DNA of 5,269 bases from Sulfurovum sp. Its GTDB lineage: Bacteria > Campylobacterota > Campylobacteria > Campylobacterales > Sulfurovaceae. Of this stretch, positions 1-5,231 are shown one piece after another. The notes under the pieces are model-generated. The model saw only the letters and a program-made list of their open reading frames with translations, was not told where the DNA came from and ran no database searches. How positions within the stretch are numbered: the stretch's first letter is position 1; each line of letters opens with the position of its first letter. The DNA is taken from positions 1 through 5,269 of the forward strand of contig SOIK01000095.1 in NCBI GenBank assembly GCA_004377245.1, given 5' to 3'. Position numbers and translations under genes: made by a program.

Positions 1-578
1 GTAATCGTTGCATAAAGATTATCAAACTTATCAAGGGCCGCTACACTCTCTTTTGTAGTGATATGTTCCATAATGATCTTGAGCTTAGGAAACGCACTTG
101 CCAGCTTTTCATAGATAGAGACAAATTCTGCTTCTCTGTCCATGACAAAGCCGCTGGTTTCTCCATGAACACAAAGGGGAATATTTAGTTCACTCATCGC
201 TGAGAGTGCAGGGCGTAACTCTTCTACATCAAAACCGCTTACGCCACCTTCTGAGTGGGTAGTAATGCCTGCAGGGTAAAGTTTGATCGCCGTGATCTCA
301 TCACGTACGGACTCTAGAAAAGCCTTGTCATAGCTCGTCTTGAAAAAGAGTGTCATATACGGTGTAAACTTTTCATCACCAATAGCATGCATGATACGTT
401 TTTTATATGCGATGATCTCTTCTTTGCTACTTACAGGAGGTACAAGGTTAGGCATGATAATGGCCCCTGAAAAAGTATGAGCACTAGCCTTAGCAATATT
501 TTCTAACATTTCTCCATCTCTGAGGTGAAGGTGCATATCAAGTGGGGCATCAAGAACCACTGGAGGCGTTAATTGCAT
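1..578 (-). CDS. pyrC: Dihydroorotase, class II (N-terminal 192 codons; runs off the window)
   Basis: Zinc amidohydrolase that interconverts N-carbamoyl-L-aspartate and dihydroorotate in cytoplasmic pyrimidine synthesis. The reading frame is open from an ATG at 578 to the window edge, covering slightly over half of a family protein (about 340-350 residues). Visible motifs are the metal-binding HLHLR with His16 and His18, MPNL at 42-45, KLYPAG with the expected carbamylated Lys99, VHGE with His138, and MEHITT with His172. These match the order and spacing of the E. coli PyrC ligands; the later catalytic Asp lies outside the window. The start is supported by AAGGA at 588-584, five bases upstream. 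The gene begins inside the 3' end of yidD (29-nt overlap), so it is probably cotranscribed with lnt and yidD, although its function is unrelated. The identification is firm. Confidence 0.95.
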   Translation of the reverse strand, partial: MQLTPPVVLDAPLDMHLHLRDGEMLENIAKASAHTFSGAIIMPNLVPPVSSKEEIIAYKKRIMHAIGDEKFTPYMTLFFKTSYDKAFLESVRDEITAIKLYPAGITTHSEGGVSGFDVEELRPALSAMSELNIPLCVHGETSGFVMDREAEFVSIYEKLASAFPKLKIIMEHITTKESVAALDKFDNLYATI

Positions 579-918
579 TAAAATCCTTTAAAATATAATA
601 TTGTGAATGGCTGATATCTTTGGGTACAAACCAATAGATTATCTTCATTTTGCCACAAAATTCATTAAGTTTGAGTGAAGTAGTGACTTTTGGTGGTACA
701 AAAGTCACTACAGGATAATCAATCCCGCCATCAAAAAGTTGATTACAACGTAAGATACGTAAAGTGCTTGCAAGCAATGCTTTATGGGGAGCATTAAACT
801 CAAATTGCCACTTGGCATACTCCGAACATGTAGGGTAGTACCGACAGTTTGCAGGGAGCATTTTTGAAATGTATTGATACCCTTTGATGGGTGCTATCCA
901 GAATTTTTTTGTATCTAT
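550..918 (-). CDS. yidD: YidD, membrane protein insertion efficiency factor, with a probable AUA start
   Basis: Small membrane-associated protein thought to help YidC/Sec insert inner-membrane proteins. The family signature is clear: CRYYPTCSEY followed by LRILRCNQLFDGGIDYP. The ATG at 861 would give 103 residues but starts only five residues before CRYYPTC and has no ribosome site. The frame stays open upstream and encodes KKFWIAPIKGYQYISK, which resembles the usual YidD N-terminus (basic, amphipathic, xxPIxxYQxxIS), so translation should begin earlier. No ATG, GTG or TTG lies in that upstream stretch. The best start is AUA at 918-916, seven bases after AAGGA (930-926), which gives 122 residues and overlaps the lnt stop as ATAG. 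The tail after GGIDYP (about 50 residues) is poorly conserved in the family, contains a perfect inverted repeat (680-711) and runs over the pyrC start. Family call firm; start inferred. Confidence 0.9.
   Translation of the reverse strand: MDTKKFWIAPIKGYQYISKMLPANCRYYPTCSEYAKWQFEFNAPHKALLASTLRILRCNQLFDGGIDYPVVTFVPPKVTTSLKLNEFCGKMKIIYWFVPKDISHSQYYILKDFNAINASSGS
680..711. repeat. Perfect 13-bp inverted repeat inside yidD
   Basis: GTAGTGACTTTTG at 680-692 is matched exactly by CAAAAGTCACTAC at 699-711, with a six-base loop. On the yidD strand it encodes most of VVTFVPPKVTT, immediately after the conserved GGIDYP that closes the YidD domain, so it sits in a tolerant linker. It would fold into a stable hairpin in the yidD mRNA. 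It has no U-tract, so it is not a standard terminator. Whether it is an inserted element or chance is unknown. Confidence 0.85.
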
Positions 919-2192
919 TTTTGTATCCTTACTATACCGTCCGCTATTATATAGGACTCTGACATATTCACAGCATGGTAGATAATTGTACCGTACTTTT
1001 TACTATAGTATTGTAACAGAAGTTTTTGCAGAGTAGGTTCTGTGGATGGGGTGAACCAGCCGTTGTTGCTTAGGACGATCATTTGCTTGGGGTTGCCTTC
1101 ATAGAGCTTCTCGCTTGTGGCTTCAAAGCAGATAGCATTTCGGTAGCTTTTATCTCCAATTTTGTAGTCTGTGACTTGACTACTTGCTTTGTAGTCTACC
1201 GCGCCGTCATAGAAGACTTTGTTGACCCATTTACTGAGAAATTCTGGAAGTGGGTTACTCTCACCAAAAGGGACGAGCAGTACTTTATTAGCGACTTGGA
1301 CACGCTCTTTAGTAAAAATATAAGTAGAGTTTCGTGGTACTTTTCCATCCCAGTAGAGACCTCCTGTAACGATAGAGATTTTTTTAGCTTTTTCTTGAAG
1401 CCTGTCTATCAAAGCTTGTGAACGGTTGATGAAAACAGGAAAGACAGATTCTGGTAATACGACGAGTGTTTTGTTTGCATCTATGGCGTGCTCAATGGTT
1501 TGGAAAAGTAGATCAAATTGTGCAGGGTGGAGCGACTCTTTCCATTTGTCTTTAACGGAGGTGTGGGTAGTGACTATCTGTATATTGTCAGGTATGGTCG
1601 ATAATGTAGTATTTGTAGGTTGATAGGCTAAAAGTACTAAAAAAAGGTAAAGCAGTTGTTTTTTCCACATGCTCAAAGTGATAGCAATCAAAATGATAGA
1701 AAATTGCCATTTTTCAATGCCTAAATAACTCTCTACAAACATGAGTTCAGGTTTGAGCCAGTCGAATCCAAAAGGGTGGATGTAGCTTAACACTAAAAGC
1801 CCTGTGGCTTTTAGTGTTAAAGGGAGCAGGGAGCAGGGAGCAGGGAGCAGTAGAGTAATCTTTTTTGCCAGATATGCAATAAACCAAAATATAATTCCAT
1901 ATCCCAATGCAACAAAAAGTGTTACAATGGGGATTGCCCAAACCATGCCATAGTGTTCAAAGCTCAAACCTATCCACCAAAACCAAAAAAGTCCTATGAA
2001 AAATCCAGAAAAAAACCAGGTCTTTTGCTCTTCTTGAAGCAGTAAGTAAAGTGAAGTGAGTCCAAAAAATGTCGTTAAAAGCGGATGTGAGAGACCCCAA
2101 TGTTCAAGATATATGAAAGCAGAGCTTAAAAGTGCTATCAAAAAGCCTCTTGTTAGCTCAAAAGTGCTAAGATATTGTCTAATTTTACTCAA
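915..2192 (-). CDS. lnt: Apolipoprotein N-acyltransferase
   Basis: Integral inner-membrane enzyme that transfers the third acyl chain from a phospholipid to the N-terminal cysteine of lipoproteins, the last step of lipoprotein maturation. Starting from TTG at 2192 the protein has 425 residues, typical of the short epsilonproteobacterial form. Hydrophobic segments fall near 17-53, 59-78, 83-112, 127-138 and 162-190, followed by a periplasmic nitrilase-like domain from about 203. The catalytic triad is visible: Glu248 in LPES, Lys303 in NKVLLVPFGE, and Cys355 in AICFEA, followed by SNNGWF. The C-terminal membrane helix of the E. coli enzyme is not apparent. The TTG start is preferred because AAGGA (2202-2198) lies five bases upstream; an ATG at 2243 has no ribosome site and would reach 41 nt into yajC. 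A heptamer array and a perfect hairpin lie within the coding sequence at residues of about 115-135. Identification firm, start good. Confidence 0.95.
   Translation of the reverse strand: MSKIRQYLSTFELTRGFLIALLSSAFIYLEHWGLSHPLLTTFFGLTSLYLLLQEEQKTWFFSGFFIGLFWFWWIGLSFEHYGMVWAIPIVTLFVALGYGIIFWFIAYLAKKITLLLPAPCSLLPLTLKATGLLVLSYIHPFGFDWLKPELMFVESYLGIEKWQFSIILIAITLSMWKKQLLYLFLVLLAYQPTNTTLSTIPDNIQIVTTHTSVKDKWKESLHPAQFDLLFQTIEHAIDANKTLVVLPESVFPVFINRSQALIDRLQEKAKKISIVTGGLYWDGKVPRNSTYIFTKERVQVANKVLLVPFGESNPLPEFLSKWVNKVFYDGAVDYKASSQVTDYKIGDKSYRNAICFEATSEKLYEGNPKQMIVLSNNGWFTPSTEPTLQKLLLQYYSKKYGTIIYHAVNMSESYIIADGIVRIQK
926..930 (-). promoter_or_regulatory. Ribosome binding site pointing to an AUA start of yidD
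   Basis: AAGGA on the minus strand lies seven bases before the AUA at 918-916, within the last codons of lnt. It is as strong and as well spaced as the sites of pyrC, lnt and yajC here, and there is no comparable site before the ATG at 861. It therefore decides in favour of the upstream, non-standard start. Confidence 0.6.
1787..1820. repeat. Perfect 15-bp inverted repeat inside lnt
   Basis: TTAACACTAAAAGCC at 1787-1801 pairs without mismatch with GGCTTTTAGTGTTAA at 1806-1820 around a CTGT loop. It lies in the lnt coding sequence (about LTLKATGLLVLS) and directly abuts the heptamer array. The mRNA would form a strong hairpin. No U-run follows on either strand, so it is unlikely to be an intrinsic terminator. 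Confidence 0.95.
1821..1850. repeat. Heptanucleotide tandem repeat, (GGGAGCA)4 plus flanking bases, within lnt
   Basis: Four identical units of GGGAGCA occupy 1822-1849, and the period-7 pattern extends one base on each side. On the lnt strand the units read CTCCCTG and encode LLPAPCSLLP, between a membrane segment and the conserved LSYIHPFGFDW region. Seven is not a multiple of three, so each unit gained or lost changes the frame: loss of one leads at once to TAA at 1819-1817, and gain of one leads to a stop at 1749-1747. Both lie before the catalytic domain. Confidence 0.95.
2165..2173 (+). promoter_or_regulatory. Candidate extended -10 for yajC-secD-secF
   Basis: TGC followed by TAAGAT (four of six consensus bases) lies 30 bases before the yajC ATG, inside the lnt coding sequence. 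There is no clear -35, which campylobacterotal sigma-70 promoters often lack. Because the lnt and yajC starts are 10 bp apart, the yajC promoter must lie within lnt, but this exact site is a weak guess. Confidence 0.25.
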
Positions 2193-2202
2193 AGGATTCC
2201 TT
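2192..2202. promoter_or_regulatory. Palindromic double ribosome binding site serving lnt and yajC
   Basis: AAGGATTCCTT is a perfect palindrome around a central T. On the plus strand AAGGA (2192-2196) lies six bases before the yajC ATG at 2203. On the minus strand AAGGA (2202-2198) lies five bases before the lnt TTG at 2192. The same bases thus give a near-optimal ribosome site in both directions, and they fill the whole gap between the divergent genes. Confidence 0.8.
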
Positions 2203-2481
2203 ATGGATACTAACGGACTAGCTTCATTTTTGCCACTAATCATTTTATTTGCGATTTTTTATTTTTTAATTATAAGACCGCAACAGAAACATCAAAAAAC
2301 ACACAAAGCAATGCTTGAAGGTCTTGCAAAAGGTGACAAGATCGTCACTACAGGTGGTTTGATAGCTACGATCGTTAAACCTGAAGAAGAGTTTATCAAA
2401 ATCAAGCTAAATGATGACACTATCGTGAAACTCGATAGAGCTTTTGTATCAAAAAAGGTTGAATTGGGTGAAAACGCTTAA
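2203..2481 (+). CDS. yajC: YajC, SecDF-associated preprotein translocase subunit
   Basis: Small single-span inner-membrane protein that joins SecD and SecF and associates with SecYEG and YidC. The product has 92 residues, a normal YajC length. It shows a short N-terminus, a membrane helix at about 7-24, the family motif IIRPQQK at 23-29, and the conserved GDKIVTTGG at 44-52, followed by a small beta-rich cytoplasmic domain. The ATG at 2203 is chosen because AAGGA precedes it by six bases and the helix then begins at the expected place. An in-frame ATG at 2056 would add 49 residues translated from antisense lnt and is rejected. The gene is divergent from lnt and overlaps the start of secD by 14 nt, implying translational coupling. 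Confidence 0.95.
   Translation: MDTNGLASFLPLIILFAIFYFLIIRPQQKHQKTHKAMLEGLAKGDKIVTTGGLIATIVKPEEEFIKIKLNDDTIVKLDRAFVSKKVELGENA
2269..2295 (-). promoter_or_regulatory. Candidate sigma-70 promoter for lnt-yidD-pyrC inside yajC
   Basis: On the minus strand a perfect TATAAT lies at 2274-2269, with TTGATG (2295-2290) fifteen bases upstream, a slightly short spacer. Transcription would start near 2262 and give a leader of about 70 bases before the lnt TTG, antisense to the beginning of yajC. AT-rich DNA produces such matches by chance, so the call is tentative. Confidence 0.4.
2455..2458 (+). promoter_or_regulatory. Ribosome binding site deciding a GTG start for secD
   Basis: AAGG at the end of an A-run lies nine bases before the GTG at 2468. 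The ATG at 2444 has no such site. The GTG gives the usual SecD N-terminus, in which a few residues precede the first membrane helix. Confidence 0.5.
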
Positions 2482-4048
2482 TTTTAGAGTTGTAATTTTT
2501 GCTTTTGCACTCATCTTTGGGGTGGTTTTTTCTATCCCCTCTTTGACGCAAAGTGACAGCGGAAAGAAAATCACCTTAGGGCTTGACCTTCAAGGTGGGC
2601 TGCATATGCTTCTTGGGATTAAAAGTGAAATTGCTATTGAGTCTCGTATCAAGTCTATGGCTGCGAGTGTGAAGTATATCTTCGATGATGAAGAGATCAT
2701 CTTTGATGACCTTCGTATGCTAGATGGTGAAGAGATCACTTTTGAATTACTGGATAGTGATGATGTTGTTAAAGCAAAAAAACTTCTCAAAGAAGAATTG
2801 CCAGGTACTGTTTTAAGTGAAAAAGGATTGAAATTTTCTCTTAAAATGACTGATGAAGAGGTGGCTCGTACGGAACAAAATGCTATCCAACAAGCAGTAG
2901 ATACCATCCGCAACAGACTTAATGAGTTTGGACTTGCTGAACCAACAGTAGCAAAACAAGGTGAAGACAAGATCCTTGTAGAGGTACCTGGTATCAAAAC
3001 ACAGGAAGATGAACAACGTATCCGCGAACTCATCGCACGTGCGGCACACTTACAGCTTATGGCAGTAGATGAAGATAGAGCAGCAAGAGTGGAAACAATG
3101 AGTGCTGATGAAGCAAAAAGTTTTGGTGATGTTATTCTTACAGATGTCAATACACCAGAAAAATATCTGCTTCGTGCTATTCCTGTTTTAGATGGTTCTA
3201 TGCTGACTGATGCCAAAGTAGGGTTTGATGAAAGCAATCAGCCTGTTATTAACTTTACACTTAACGCGCAAGGTGCCAAAATATTTGGTGACTTTACTGC
3301 AAAAAGTGTAGGGAAGCGTATGGCTGTTGTTTTAGATAACAAGGTCTACTCTGCACCAAACATCCGCGAACGCATTGGTGGTGGGCGTGTACAGATATCT
3401 GGTAACTTTAAGTTGGCAGAAGCACATGACCTGGCTATTGCACTTCGTTCAGGAGCACTGCTTGCACCTGTGTATGTCATGGAAAAAAGATCTGTGGGAC
3501 CAAGTTTAGGTGCAGATAGCATTAAAGCAAGTTCGATCGCATTGGTGCTTGGATTTATATTAGTTGTTATTTTTATGGTGCTCTACTATGGTGTAGCAGG
3601 TGTTGTTGCCAATGTTGCGTTGATCGGAAACCTCTTTTTAATTTTGGCGATCATGTCACTCTTTGGTGCGACACTTACGCTTCCTGGTATGGCAGGTATC
3701 GTCCTGACAGTAGGTATGGCAGTCGATGCCAATGTTATCATTAGCGAACGTATACGAGAGCTGTTGTATCAAGGTAAATCCATTGGAAAATCTATAGAAG
3801 ATGGGTATAGCAATGCCTTTACTGCTATTTGGGATGCTAACGTAACCACATTGATCGCGGCAACTGTACTTTATGTGTATGGTACAGGTGCCATCAAAGG
3901 GTTTGCCCTTACGATGAGTATCGGTATCTTGGCATCTATGTTGACTGCGATTGTAGGAACACATGGTATTTACCAATGGATATTGCCTCGTATCGATAAG
4001 AAAAAACTAAACTTCTGGTTTGGTATCAAAGCTGAAGGGGCAAAATAA
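2468..4048 (+). CDS. secD: SecD, protein translocase subunit
   Basis: RND-superfamily membrane protein that, with SecF, uses the proton gradient to pull exported proteins out on the periplasmic side after SecA/SecYEG translocation. From the GTG start the protein has 526 residues, normal for this phylum. It has TM1 at about 5-23, then LGLDLQGG at 37-44, and a periplasmic P1 region with IRNRLNEFGLAEPTV at about 147-161. The C-terminal bundle of five helices runs from about 355 to 507, with the family motif GMAVDANVIISERIRE at 416-431 inside TM4. The Asp in this motif corresponds to the conserved proton-path residue. The ATG at 2444 would add eight residues but has no ribosome site. The gene overlaps yajC by 14 nt and its stop shares a base with the secF start, so the three are translated as a unit. 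No defects seen. Confidence 0.96.
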   Translation: MKTLNFRVVIFAFALIFGVVFSIPSLTQSDSGKKITLGLDLQGGLHMLLGIKSEIAIESRIKSMAASVKYIFDDEEIIFDDLRMLDGEEITFELLDSDDVVKAKKLLKEELPGTVLSEKGLKFSLKMTDEEVARTEQNAIQQAVDTIRNRLNEFGLAEPTVAKQGEDKILVEVPGIKTQEDEQRIRELIARAAHLQLMAVDEDRAARVETMSADEAKSFGDVILTDVNTPEKYLLRAIPVLDGSMLTDAKVGFDESNQPVINFTLNAQGAKIFGDFTAKSVGKRMAVVLDNKVYSAPNIRERIGGGRVQISGNFKLAEAHDLAIALRSGALLAPVYVMEKRSVGPSLGADSIKASSIALVLGFILVVIFMVLYYGVAGVVANVALIGNLFLILAIMSLFGATLTLPGMAGIVLTVGMAVDANVIISERIRELLYQGKSIGKSIEDGYSNAFTAIWDANVTTLIAATVLYVYGTGAIKGFALTMSIGILASMLTAIVGTHGIYQWILPRIDKKKLNFWFGIKAEGAK

Positions 4049-5019
4049 TGGAAATATTTAAATATAAAAAACCTCTTTCGTTGATGAGTAAAAGTAAACG
4101 TTTTGGTCTGCTCTCCATCACAGTACTGATACTTGCTCTTGGTTTGATCATCGGTAAAGGCTTTAATTATGGTATCGACTTTGCTGGTGGTACACTCATA
4201 CAAGTACAGTATGAAGGTAAAGCACCTATCAAAGAGGTAAGAAAAGCGATTGATACAGATAAAGCCTATGAAGGTGCAACTGTTACTTTCTTTGGAGGTG
4301 AGGATGAAGTAGTCATTCGTACCAAAATGAGTTCAAAATCTTTAGGTGAAGATGTTGGAGACAAAATCCGAACGCTACTTAAAGATACGGGTAACTTCAA
4401 AGTAAGAAGAGTCGATATGGTAGGGGCAAAAGTAGGGTCTGAGTTACGTGAACAAGGACTTATGGCTATGGTACTTGCGATTATCGGTATCCTTATCTAT
4501 GTTTCATTTAGATTTGAGTGGCGTTTCGCAGTAGCTGCTGTTATGGCATTGTTGCATGATGTCACCATTGCTATGGGCATGATAGTGCTTGTCGGTGTAG
4601 AAGTTAACCTCGACATTTTAGCAGCACTTCTTACCATACTTGGGTATTCACTGAACGATACGATCATCGTATTTGACCGTATCCGTGAAGGGATAAGAAC
4701 AATTAAAAAGCCAGATTTGGGAGAGATCATCGATGAGTCTGTGACACGTACACTTTCACGTACAACATTGACATCTTTAACAACATTCTTCGTTGTTTTA
4801 TCACTTTATCTTTTTGGTGGAGAGATCATCAAAGGGTTTAGCTTTACTTTACTTGTAGGGATTATCGTAGGTACGTATTCATCTATTTTCGTTGCATCAC
4901 CTATCTTGATGTGGTTAGGTTTCTCAGTGGGTGGCTTCAGAGAAAAAGAAGCAGCAAAACTCAAAAGAGAGAAAGAAAAAGAGAAAATGCGAGCTATGTA
5001 TGAAAGCGGTACGCTATAG
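4048..5019 (+). CDS. secF: SecF, protein translocase subunit
   Basis: Partner of SecD in the proton-driven SecDF complex of the inner membrane. The product has 323 residues, the usual length for the family. It shows TM1 at about 19-36, then YGIDFAGGTLIQVQ at 41-54, a small periplasmic domain, and a C-terminal helix bundle from about 135 to 292 carrying LTILGYSLNDTIIVFDRIRE at 195-214, which includes the conserved Asn-Asp pair. The tail is a charged cytoplasmic segment rich in Lys and Glu (299-313) ending in MRAMYESGTL. The start is the ATG in TAATG, overlapping the secD stop by one base, with AAGGGG a few bases upstream. A diverged second copy of the last ten codons and stop lies 177 bp downstream (5164-5196), which makes the history of this 3' end unusual. 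Identification firm. Confidence 0.96.
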   Translation: MEIFKYKKPLSLMSKSKRFGLLSITVLILALGLIIGKGFNYGIDFAGGTLIQVQYEGKAPIKEVRKAIDTDKAYEGATVTFFGGEDEVVIRTKMSSKSLGEDVGDKIRTLLKDTGNFKVRRVDMVGAKVGSELREQGLMAMVLAIIGILIYVSFRFEWRFAVAAVMALLHDVTIAMGMIVLVGVEVNLDILAALLTILGYSLNDTIIVFDRIREGIRTIKKPDLGEIIDESVTRTLSRTTLTSLTTFFVVLSLYLFGGEIIKGFSFTLLVGIIVGTYSSIFVASPILMWLGFSVGGFREKEAAKLKREKEKEKMRAMYESGTL

Positions 5020-5037
5020 TCTAAAAGCATTTTTTCT

Positions 5038-5102
5038 TTTCTCGCCAAAGGCGTAGCTTTTACGAGAAATCATTTAGTGATTTCCTGCATAAGGCTTTAG
5101 CC
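5038..5102 (+). repeat. Hairpin cluster after secF, possible interspersed repeat
   Basis: Three inverted repeats follow one another. The first has TTTCTCG (5038-5044) pairing with CGAGAAA (5063-5069), with an inner AAAGGC/GCTTTT stem and a GTA loop. The second has GAAATCA (5066-5072) pairing with TGATTTC (5078-5084); it shares bases with the first, so the two are alternatives. The third is a short GGCT-TT-AGCC at 5093-5102. No coding potential is seen. The dense palindromes resemble noncoding interspersed repeats, but copy number in the genome cannot be judged from this window. Confidence 0.55.
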
Positions 5103-5116
5103 AAAAGTGAGATGAA

Positions 5117-5143
5117 TTGAATGGGGGCTTTGCTCCTATTCAA
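5117..5143 (+). terminator. Strong stem-loop, possible 3' end of yajC-secD-secF mRNA
   Basis: TTGAATGGGGGC (5117-5128) pairs with GCTCCTATTCAA (5132-5143) as a 12-bp stem with two G-U pairs and a TTT loop. The G-U pairs mean it folds best as plus-strand RNA. An A/G-rich stretch follows instead of a U-run, so it is not a classical intrinsic terminator. It may stabilise or process the mRNA end, or simply be part of the adjoining repeat. Confidence 0.35.
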
Positions 5144-5163
5144 GAAGAAGATAATAATAGCAA

Positions 5164-5196
5164 ATGCGTGCTATGTACGAAAACGGGACTTTATAG
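5164..5196 (+). pseudogene. Second, diverged copy of the secF 3' end (ten codons plus stop)
   Basis: Read in frame this segment encodes MRAMYENGTL and a TAG stop, compared with MRAMYESGTL and TAG at 4987-5019. The 33 bases differ at six positions, five of them silent and one giving Ser to Asn. Three stop codons (TAA, TAA, TAG at 5152-5160) lie in frame just upstream, so it is not joined to a larger gene. The silent-site pattern means both copies were once under selection as SecF coding sequence. It is best read as the remnant of an earlier or foreign secF end, although a ten-residue peptide cannot be excluded. Confidence 0.8.
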
Positions 5197-5206
5197 ATAT
5201 CTACGA

Positions 5207-5212
5207 TATAAT
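5207..5212 (+). promoter_or_regulatory. Candidate -10 box for the gene starting at 5232
   Basis: A perfect TATAAT lies 19 bases before the ATG. No -35 match is found at normal spacing. Transcription would start near 5219, giving a leader of about 13 bases that carries AAGGAG near its 5' end. The box lies just after the secF tail remnant, so the downstream gene could have its own promoter apart from the sec operon. Confidence 0.4.
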
Positions 5213-5231
5213 TAAATTTTAAGGAGTTACT

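Noticed and set aside
1083..1623. Plus-strand reading frames opposite lnt
   Set aside because: They are antisense shadows of the conserved Lnt catalytic domain, with no ribosome site and no recognisable domain.
2193..2243. An ATG start for lnt at 2243
   Set aside because: No ribosome site precedes it, it would run 41 nt into yajC, and the added residues are not hydrophobic. The TTG at 2192 has AAGGA at five bases.
2444..2467. An ATG start for secD eight codons upstream
   Set aside because: There is no ribosome site before it, and the added residues are antisense-free but simply frame-shifted yajC codons. The GTG at 2468 has AAGG and gives the typical length.
2056..2481. A longer YajC starting at an upstream ATG (141 residues)
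   Set aside because: The extra 49 residues are antisense to lnt, have no YajC character, and the ATG lacks a ribosome site. The ATG at 2203 has AAGGA and gives a normal YajC.
2590..3237. A 215-codon minus-strand frame opposite secD
   Set aside because: Its serine-rich composition is typical of the complement of a well-conserved gene; SecD on the plus strand explains the DNA fully.
5020..5040. Intrinsic terminator right after secF (AAAA, short gap, T-run)
   Set aside because: The only stem is four A-T pairs, too weak to terminate. The T-run alone is common in this AT-rich DNA.
5194..5203. TAGATATCTA palindrome as an operator upstream of the last gene
   Set aside because: A 10-bp AT-rich palindrome is expected by chance, and it overlaps the secF tail remnant; no matching second site is seen.
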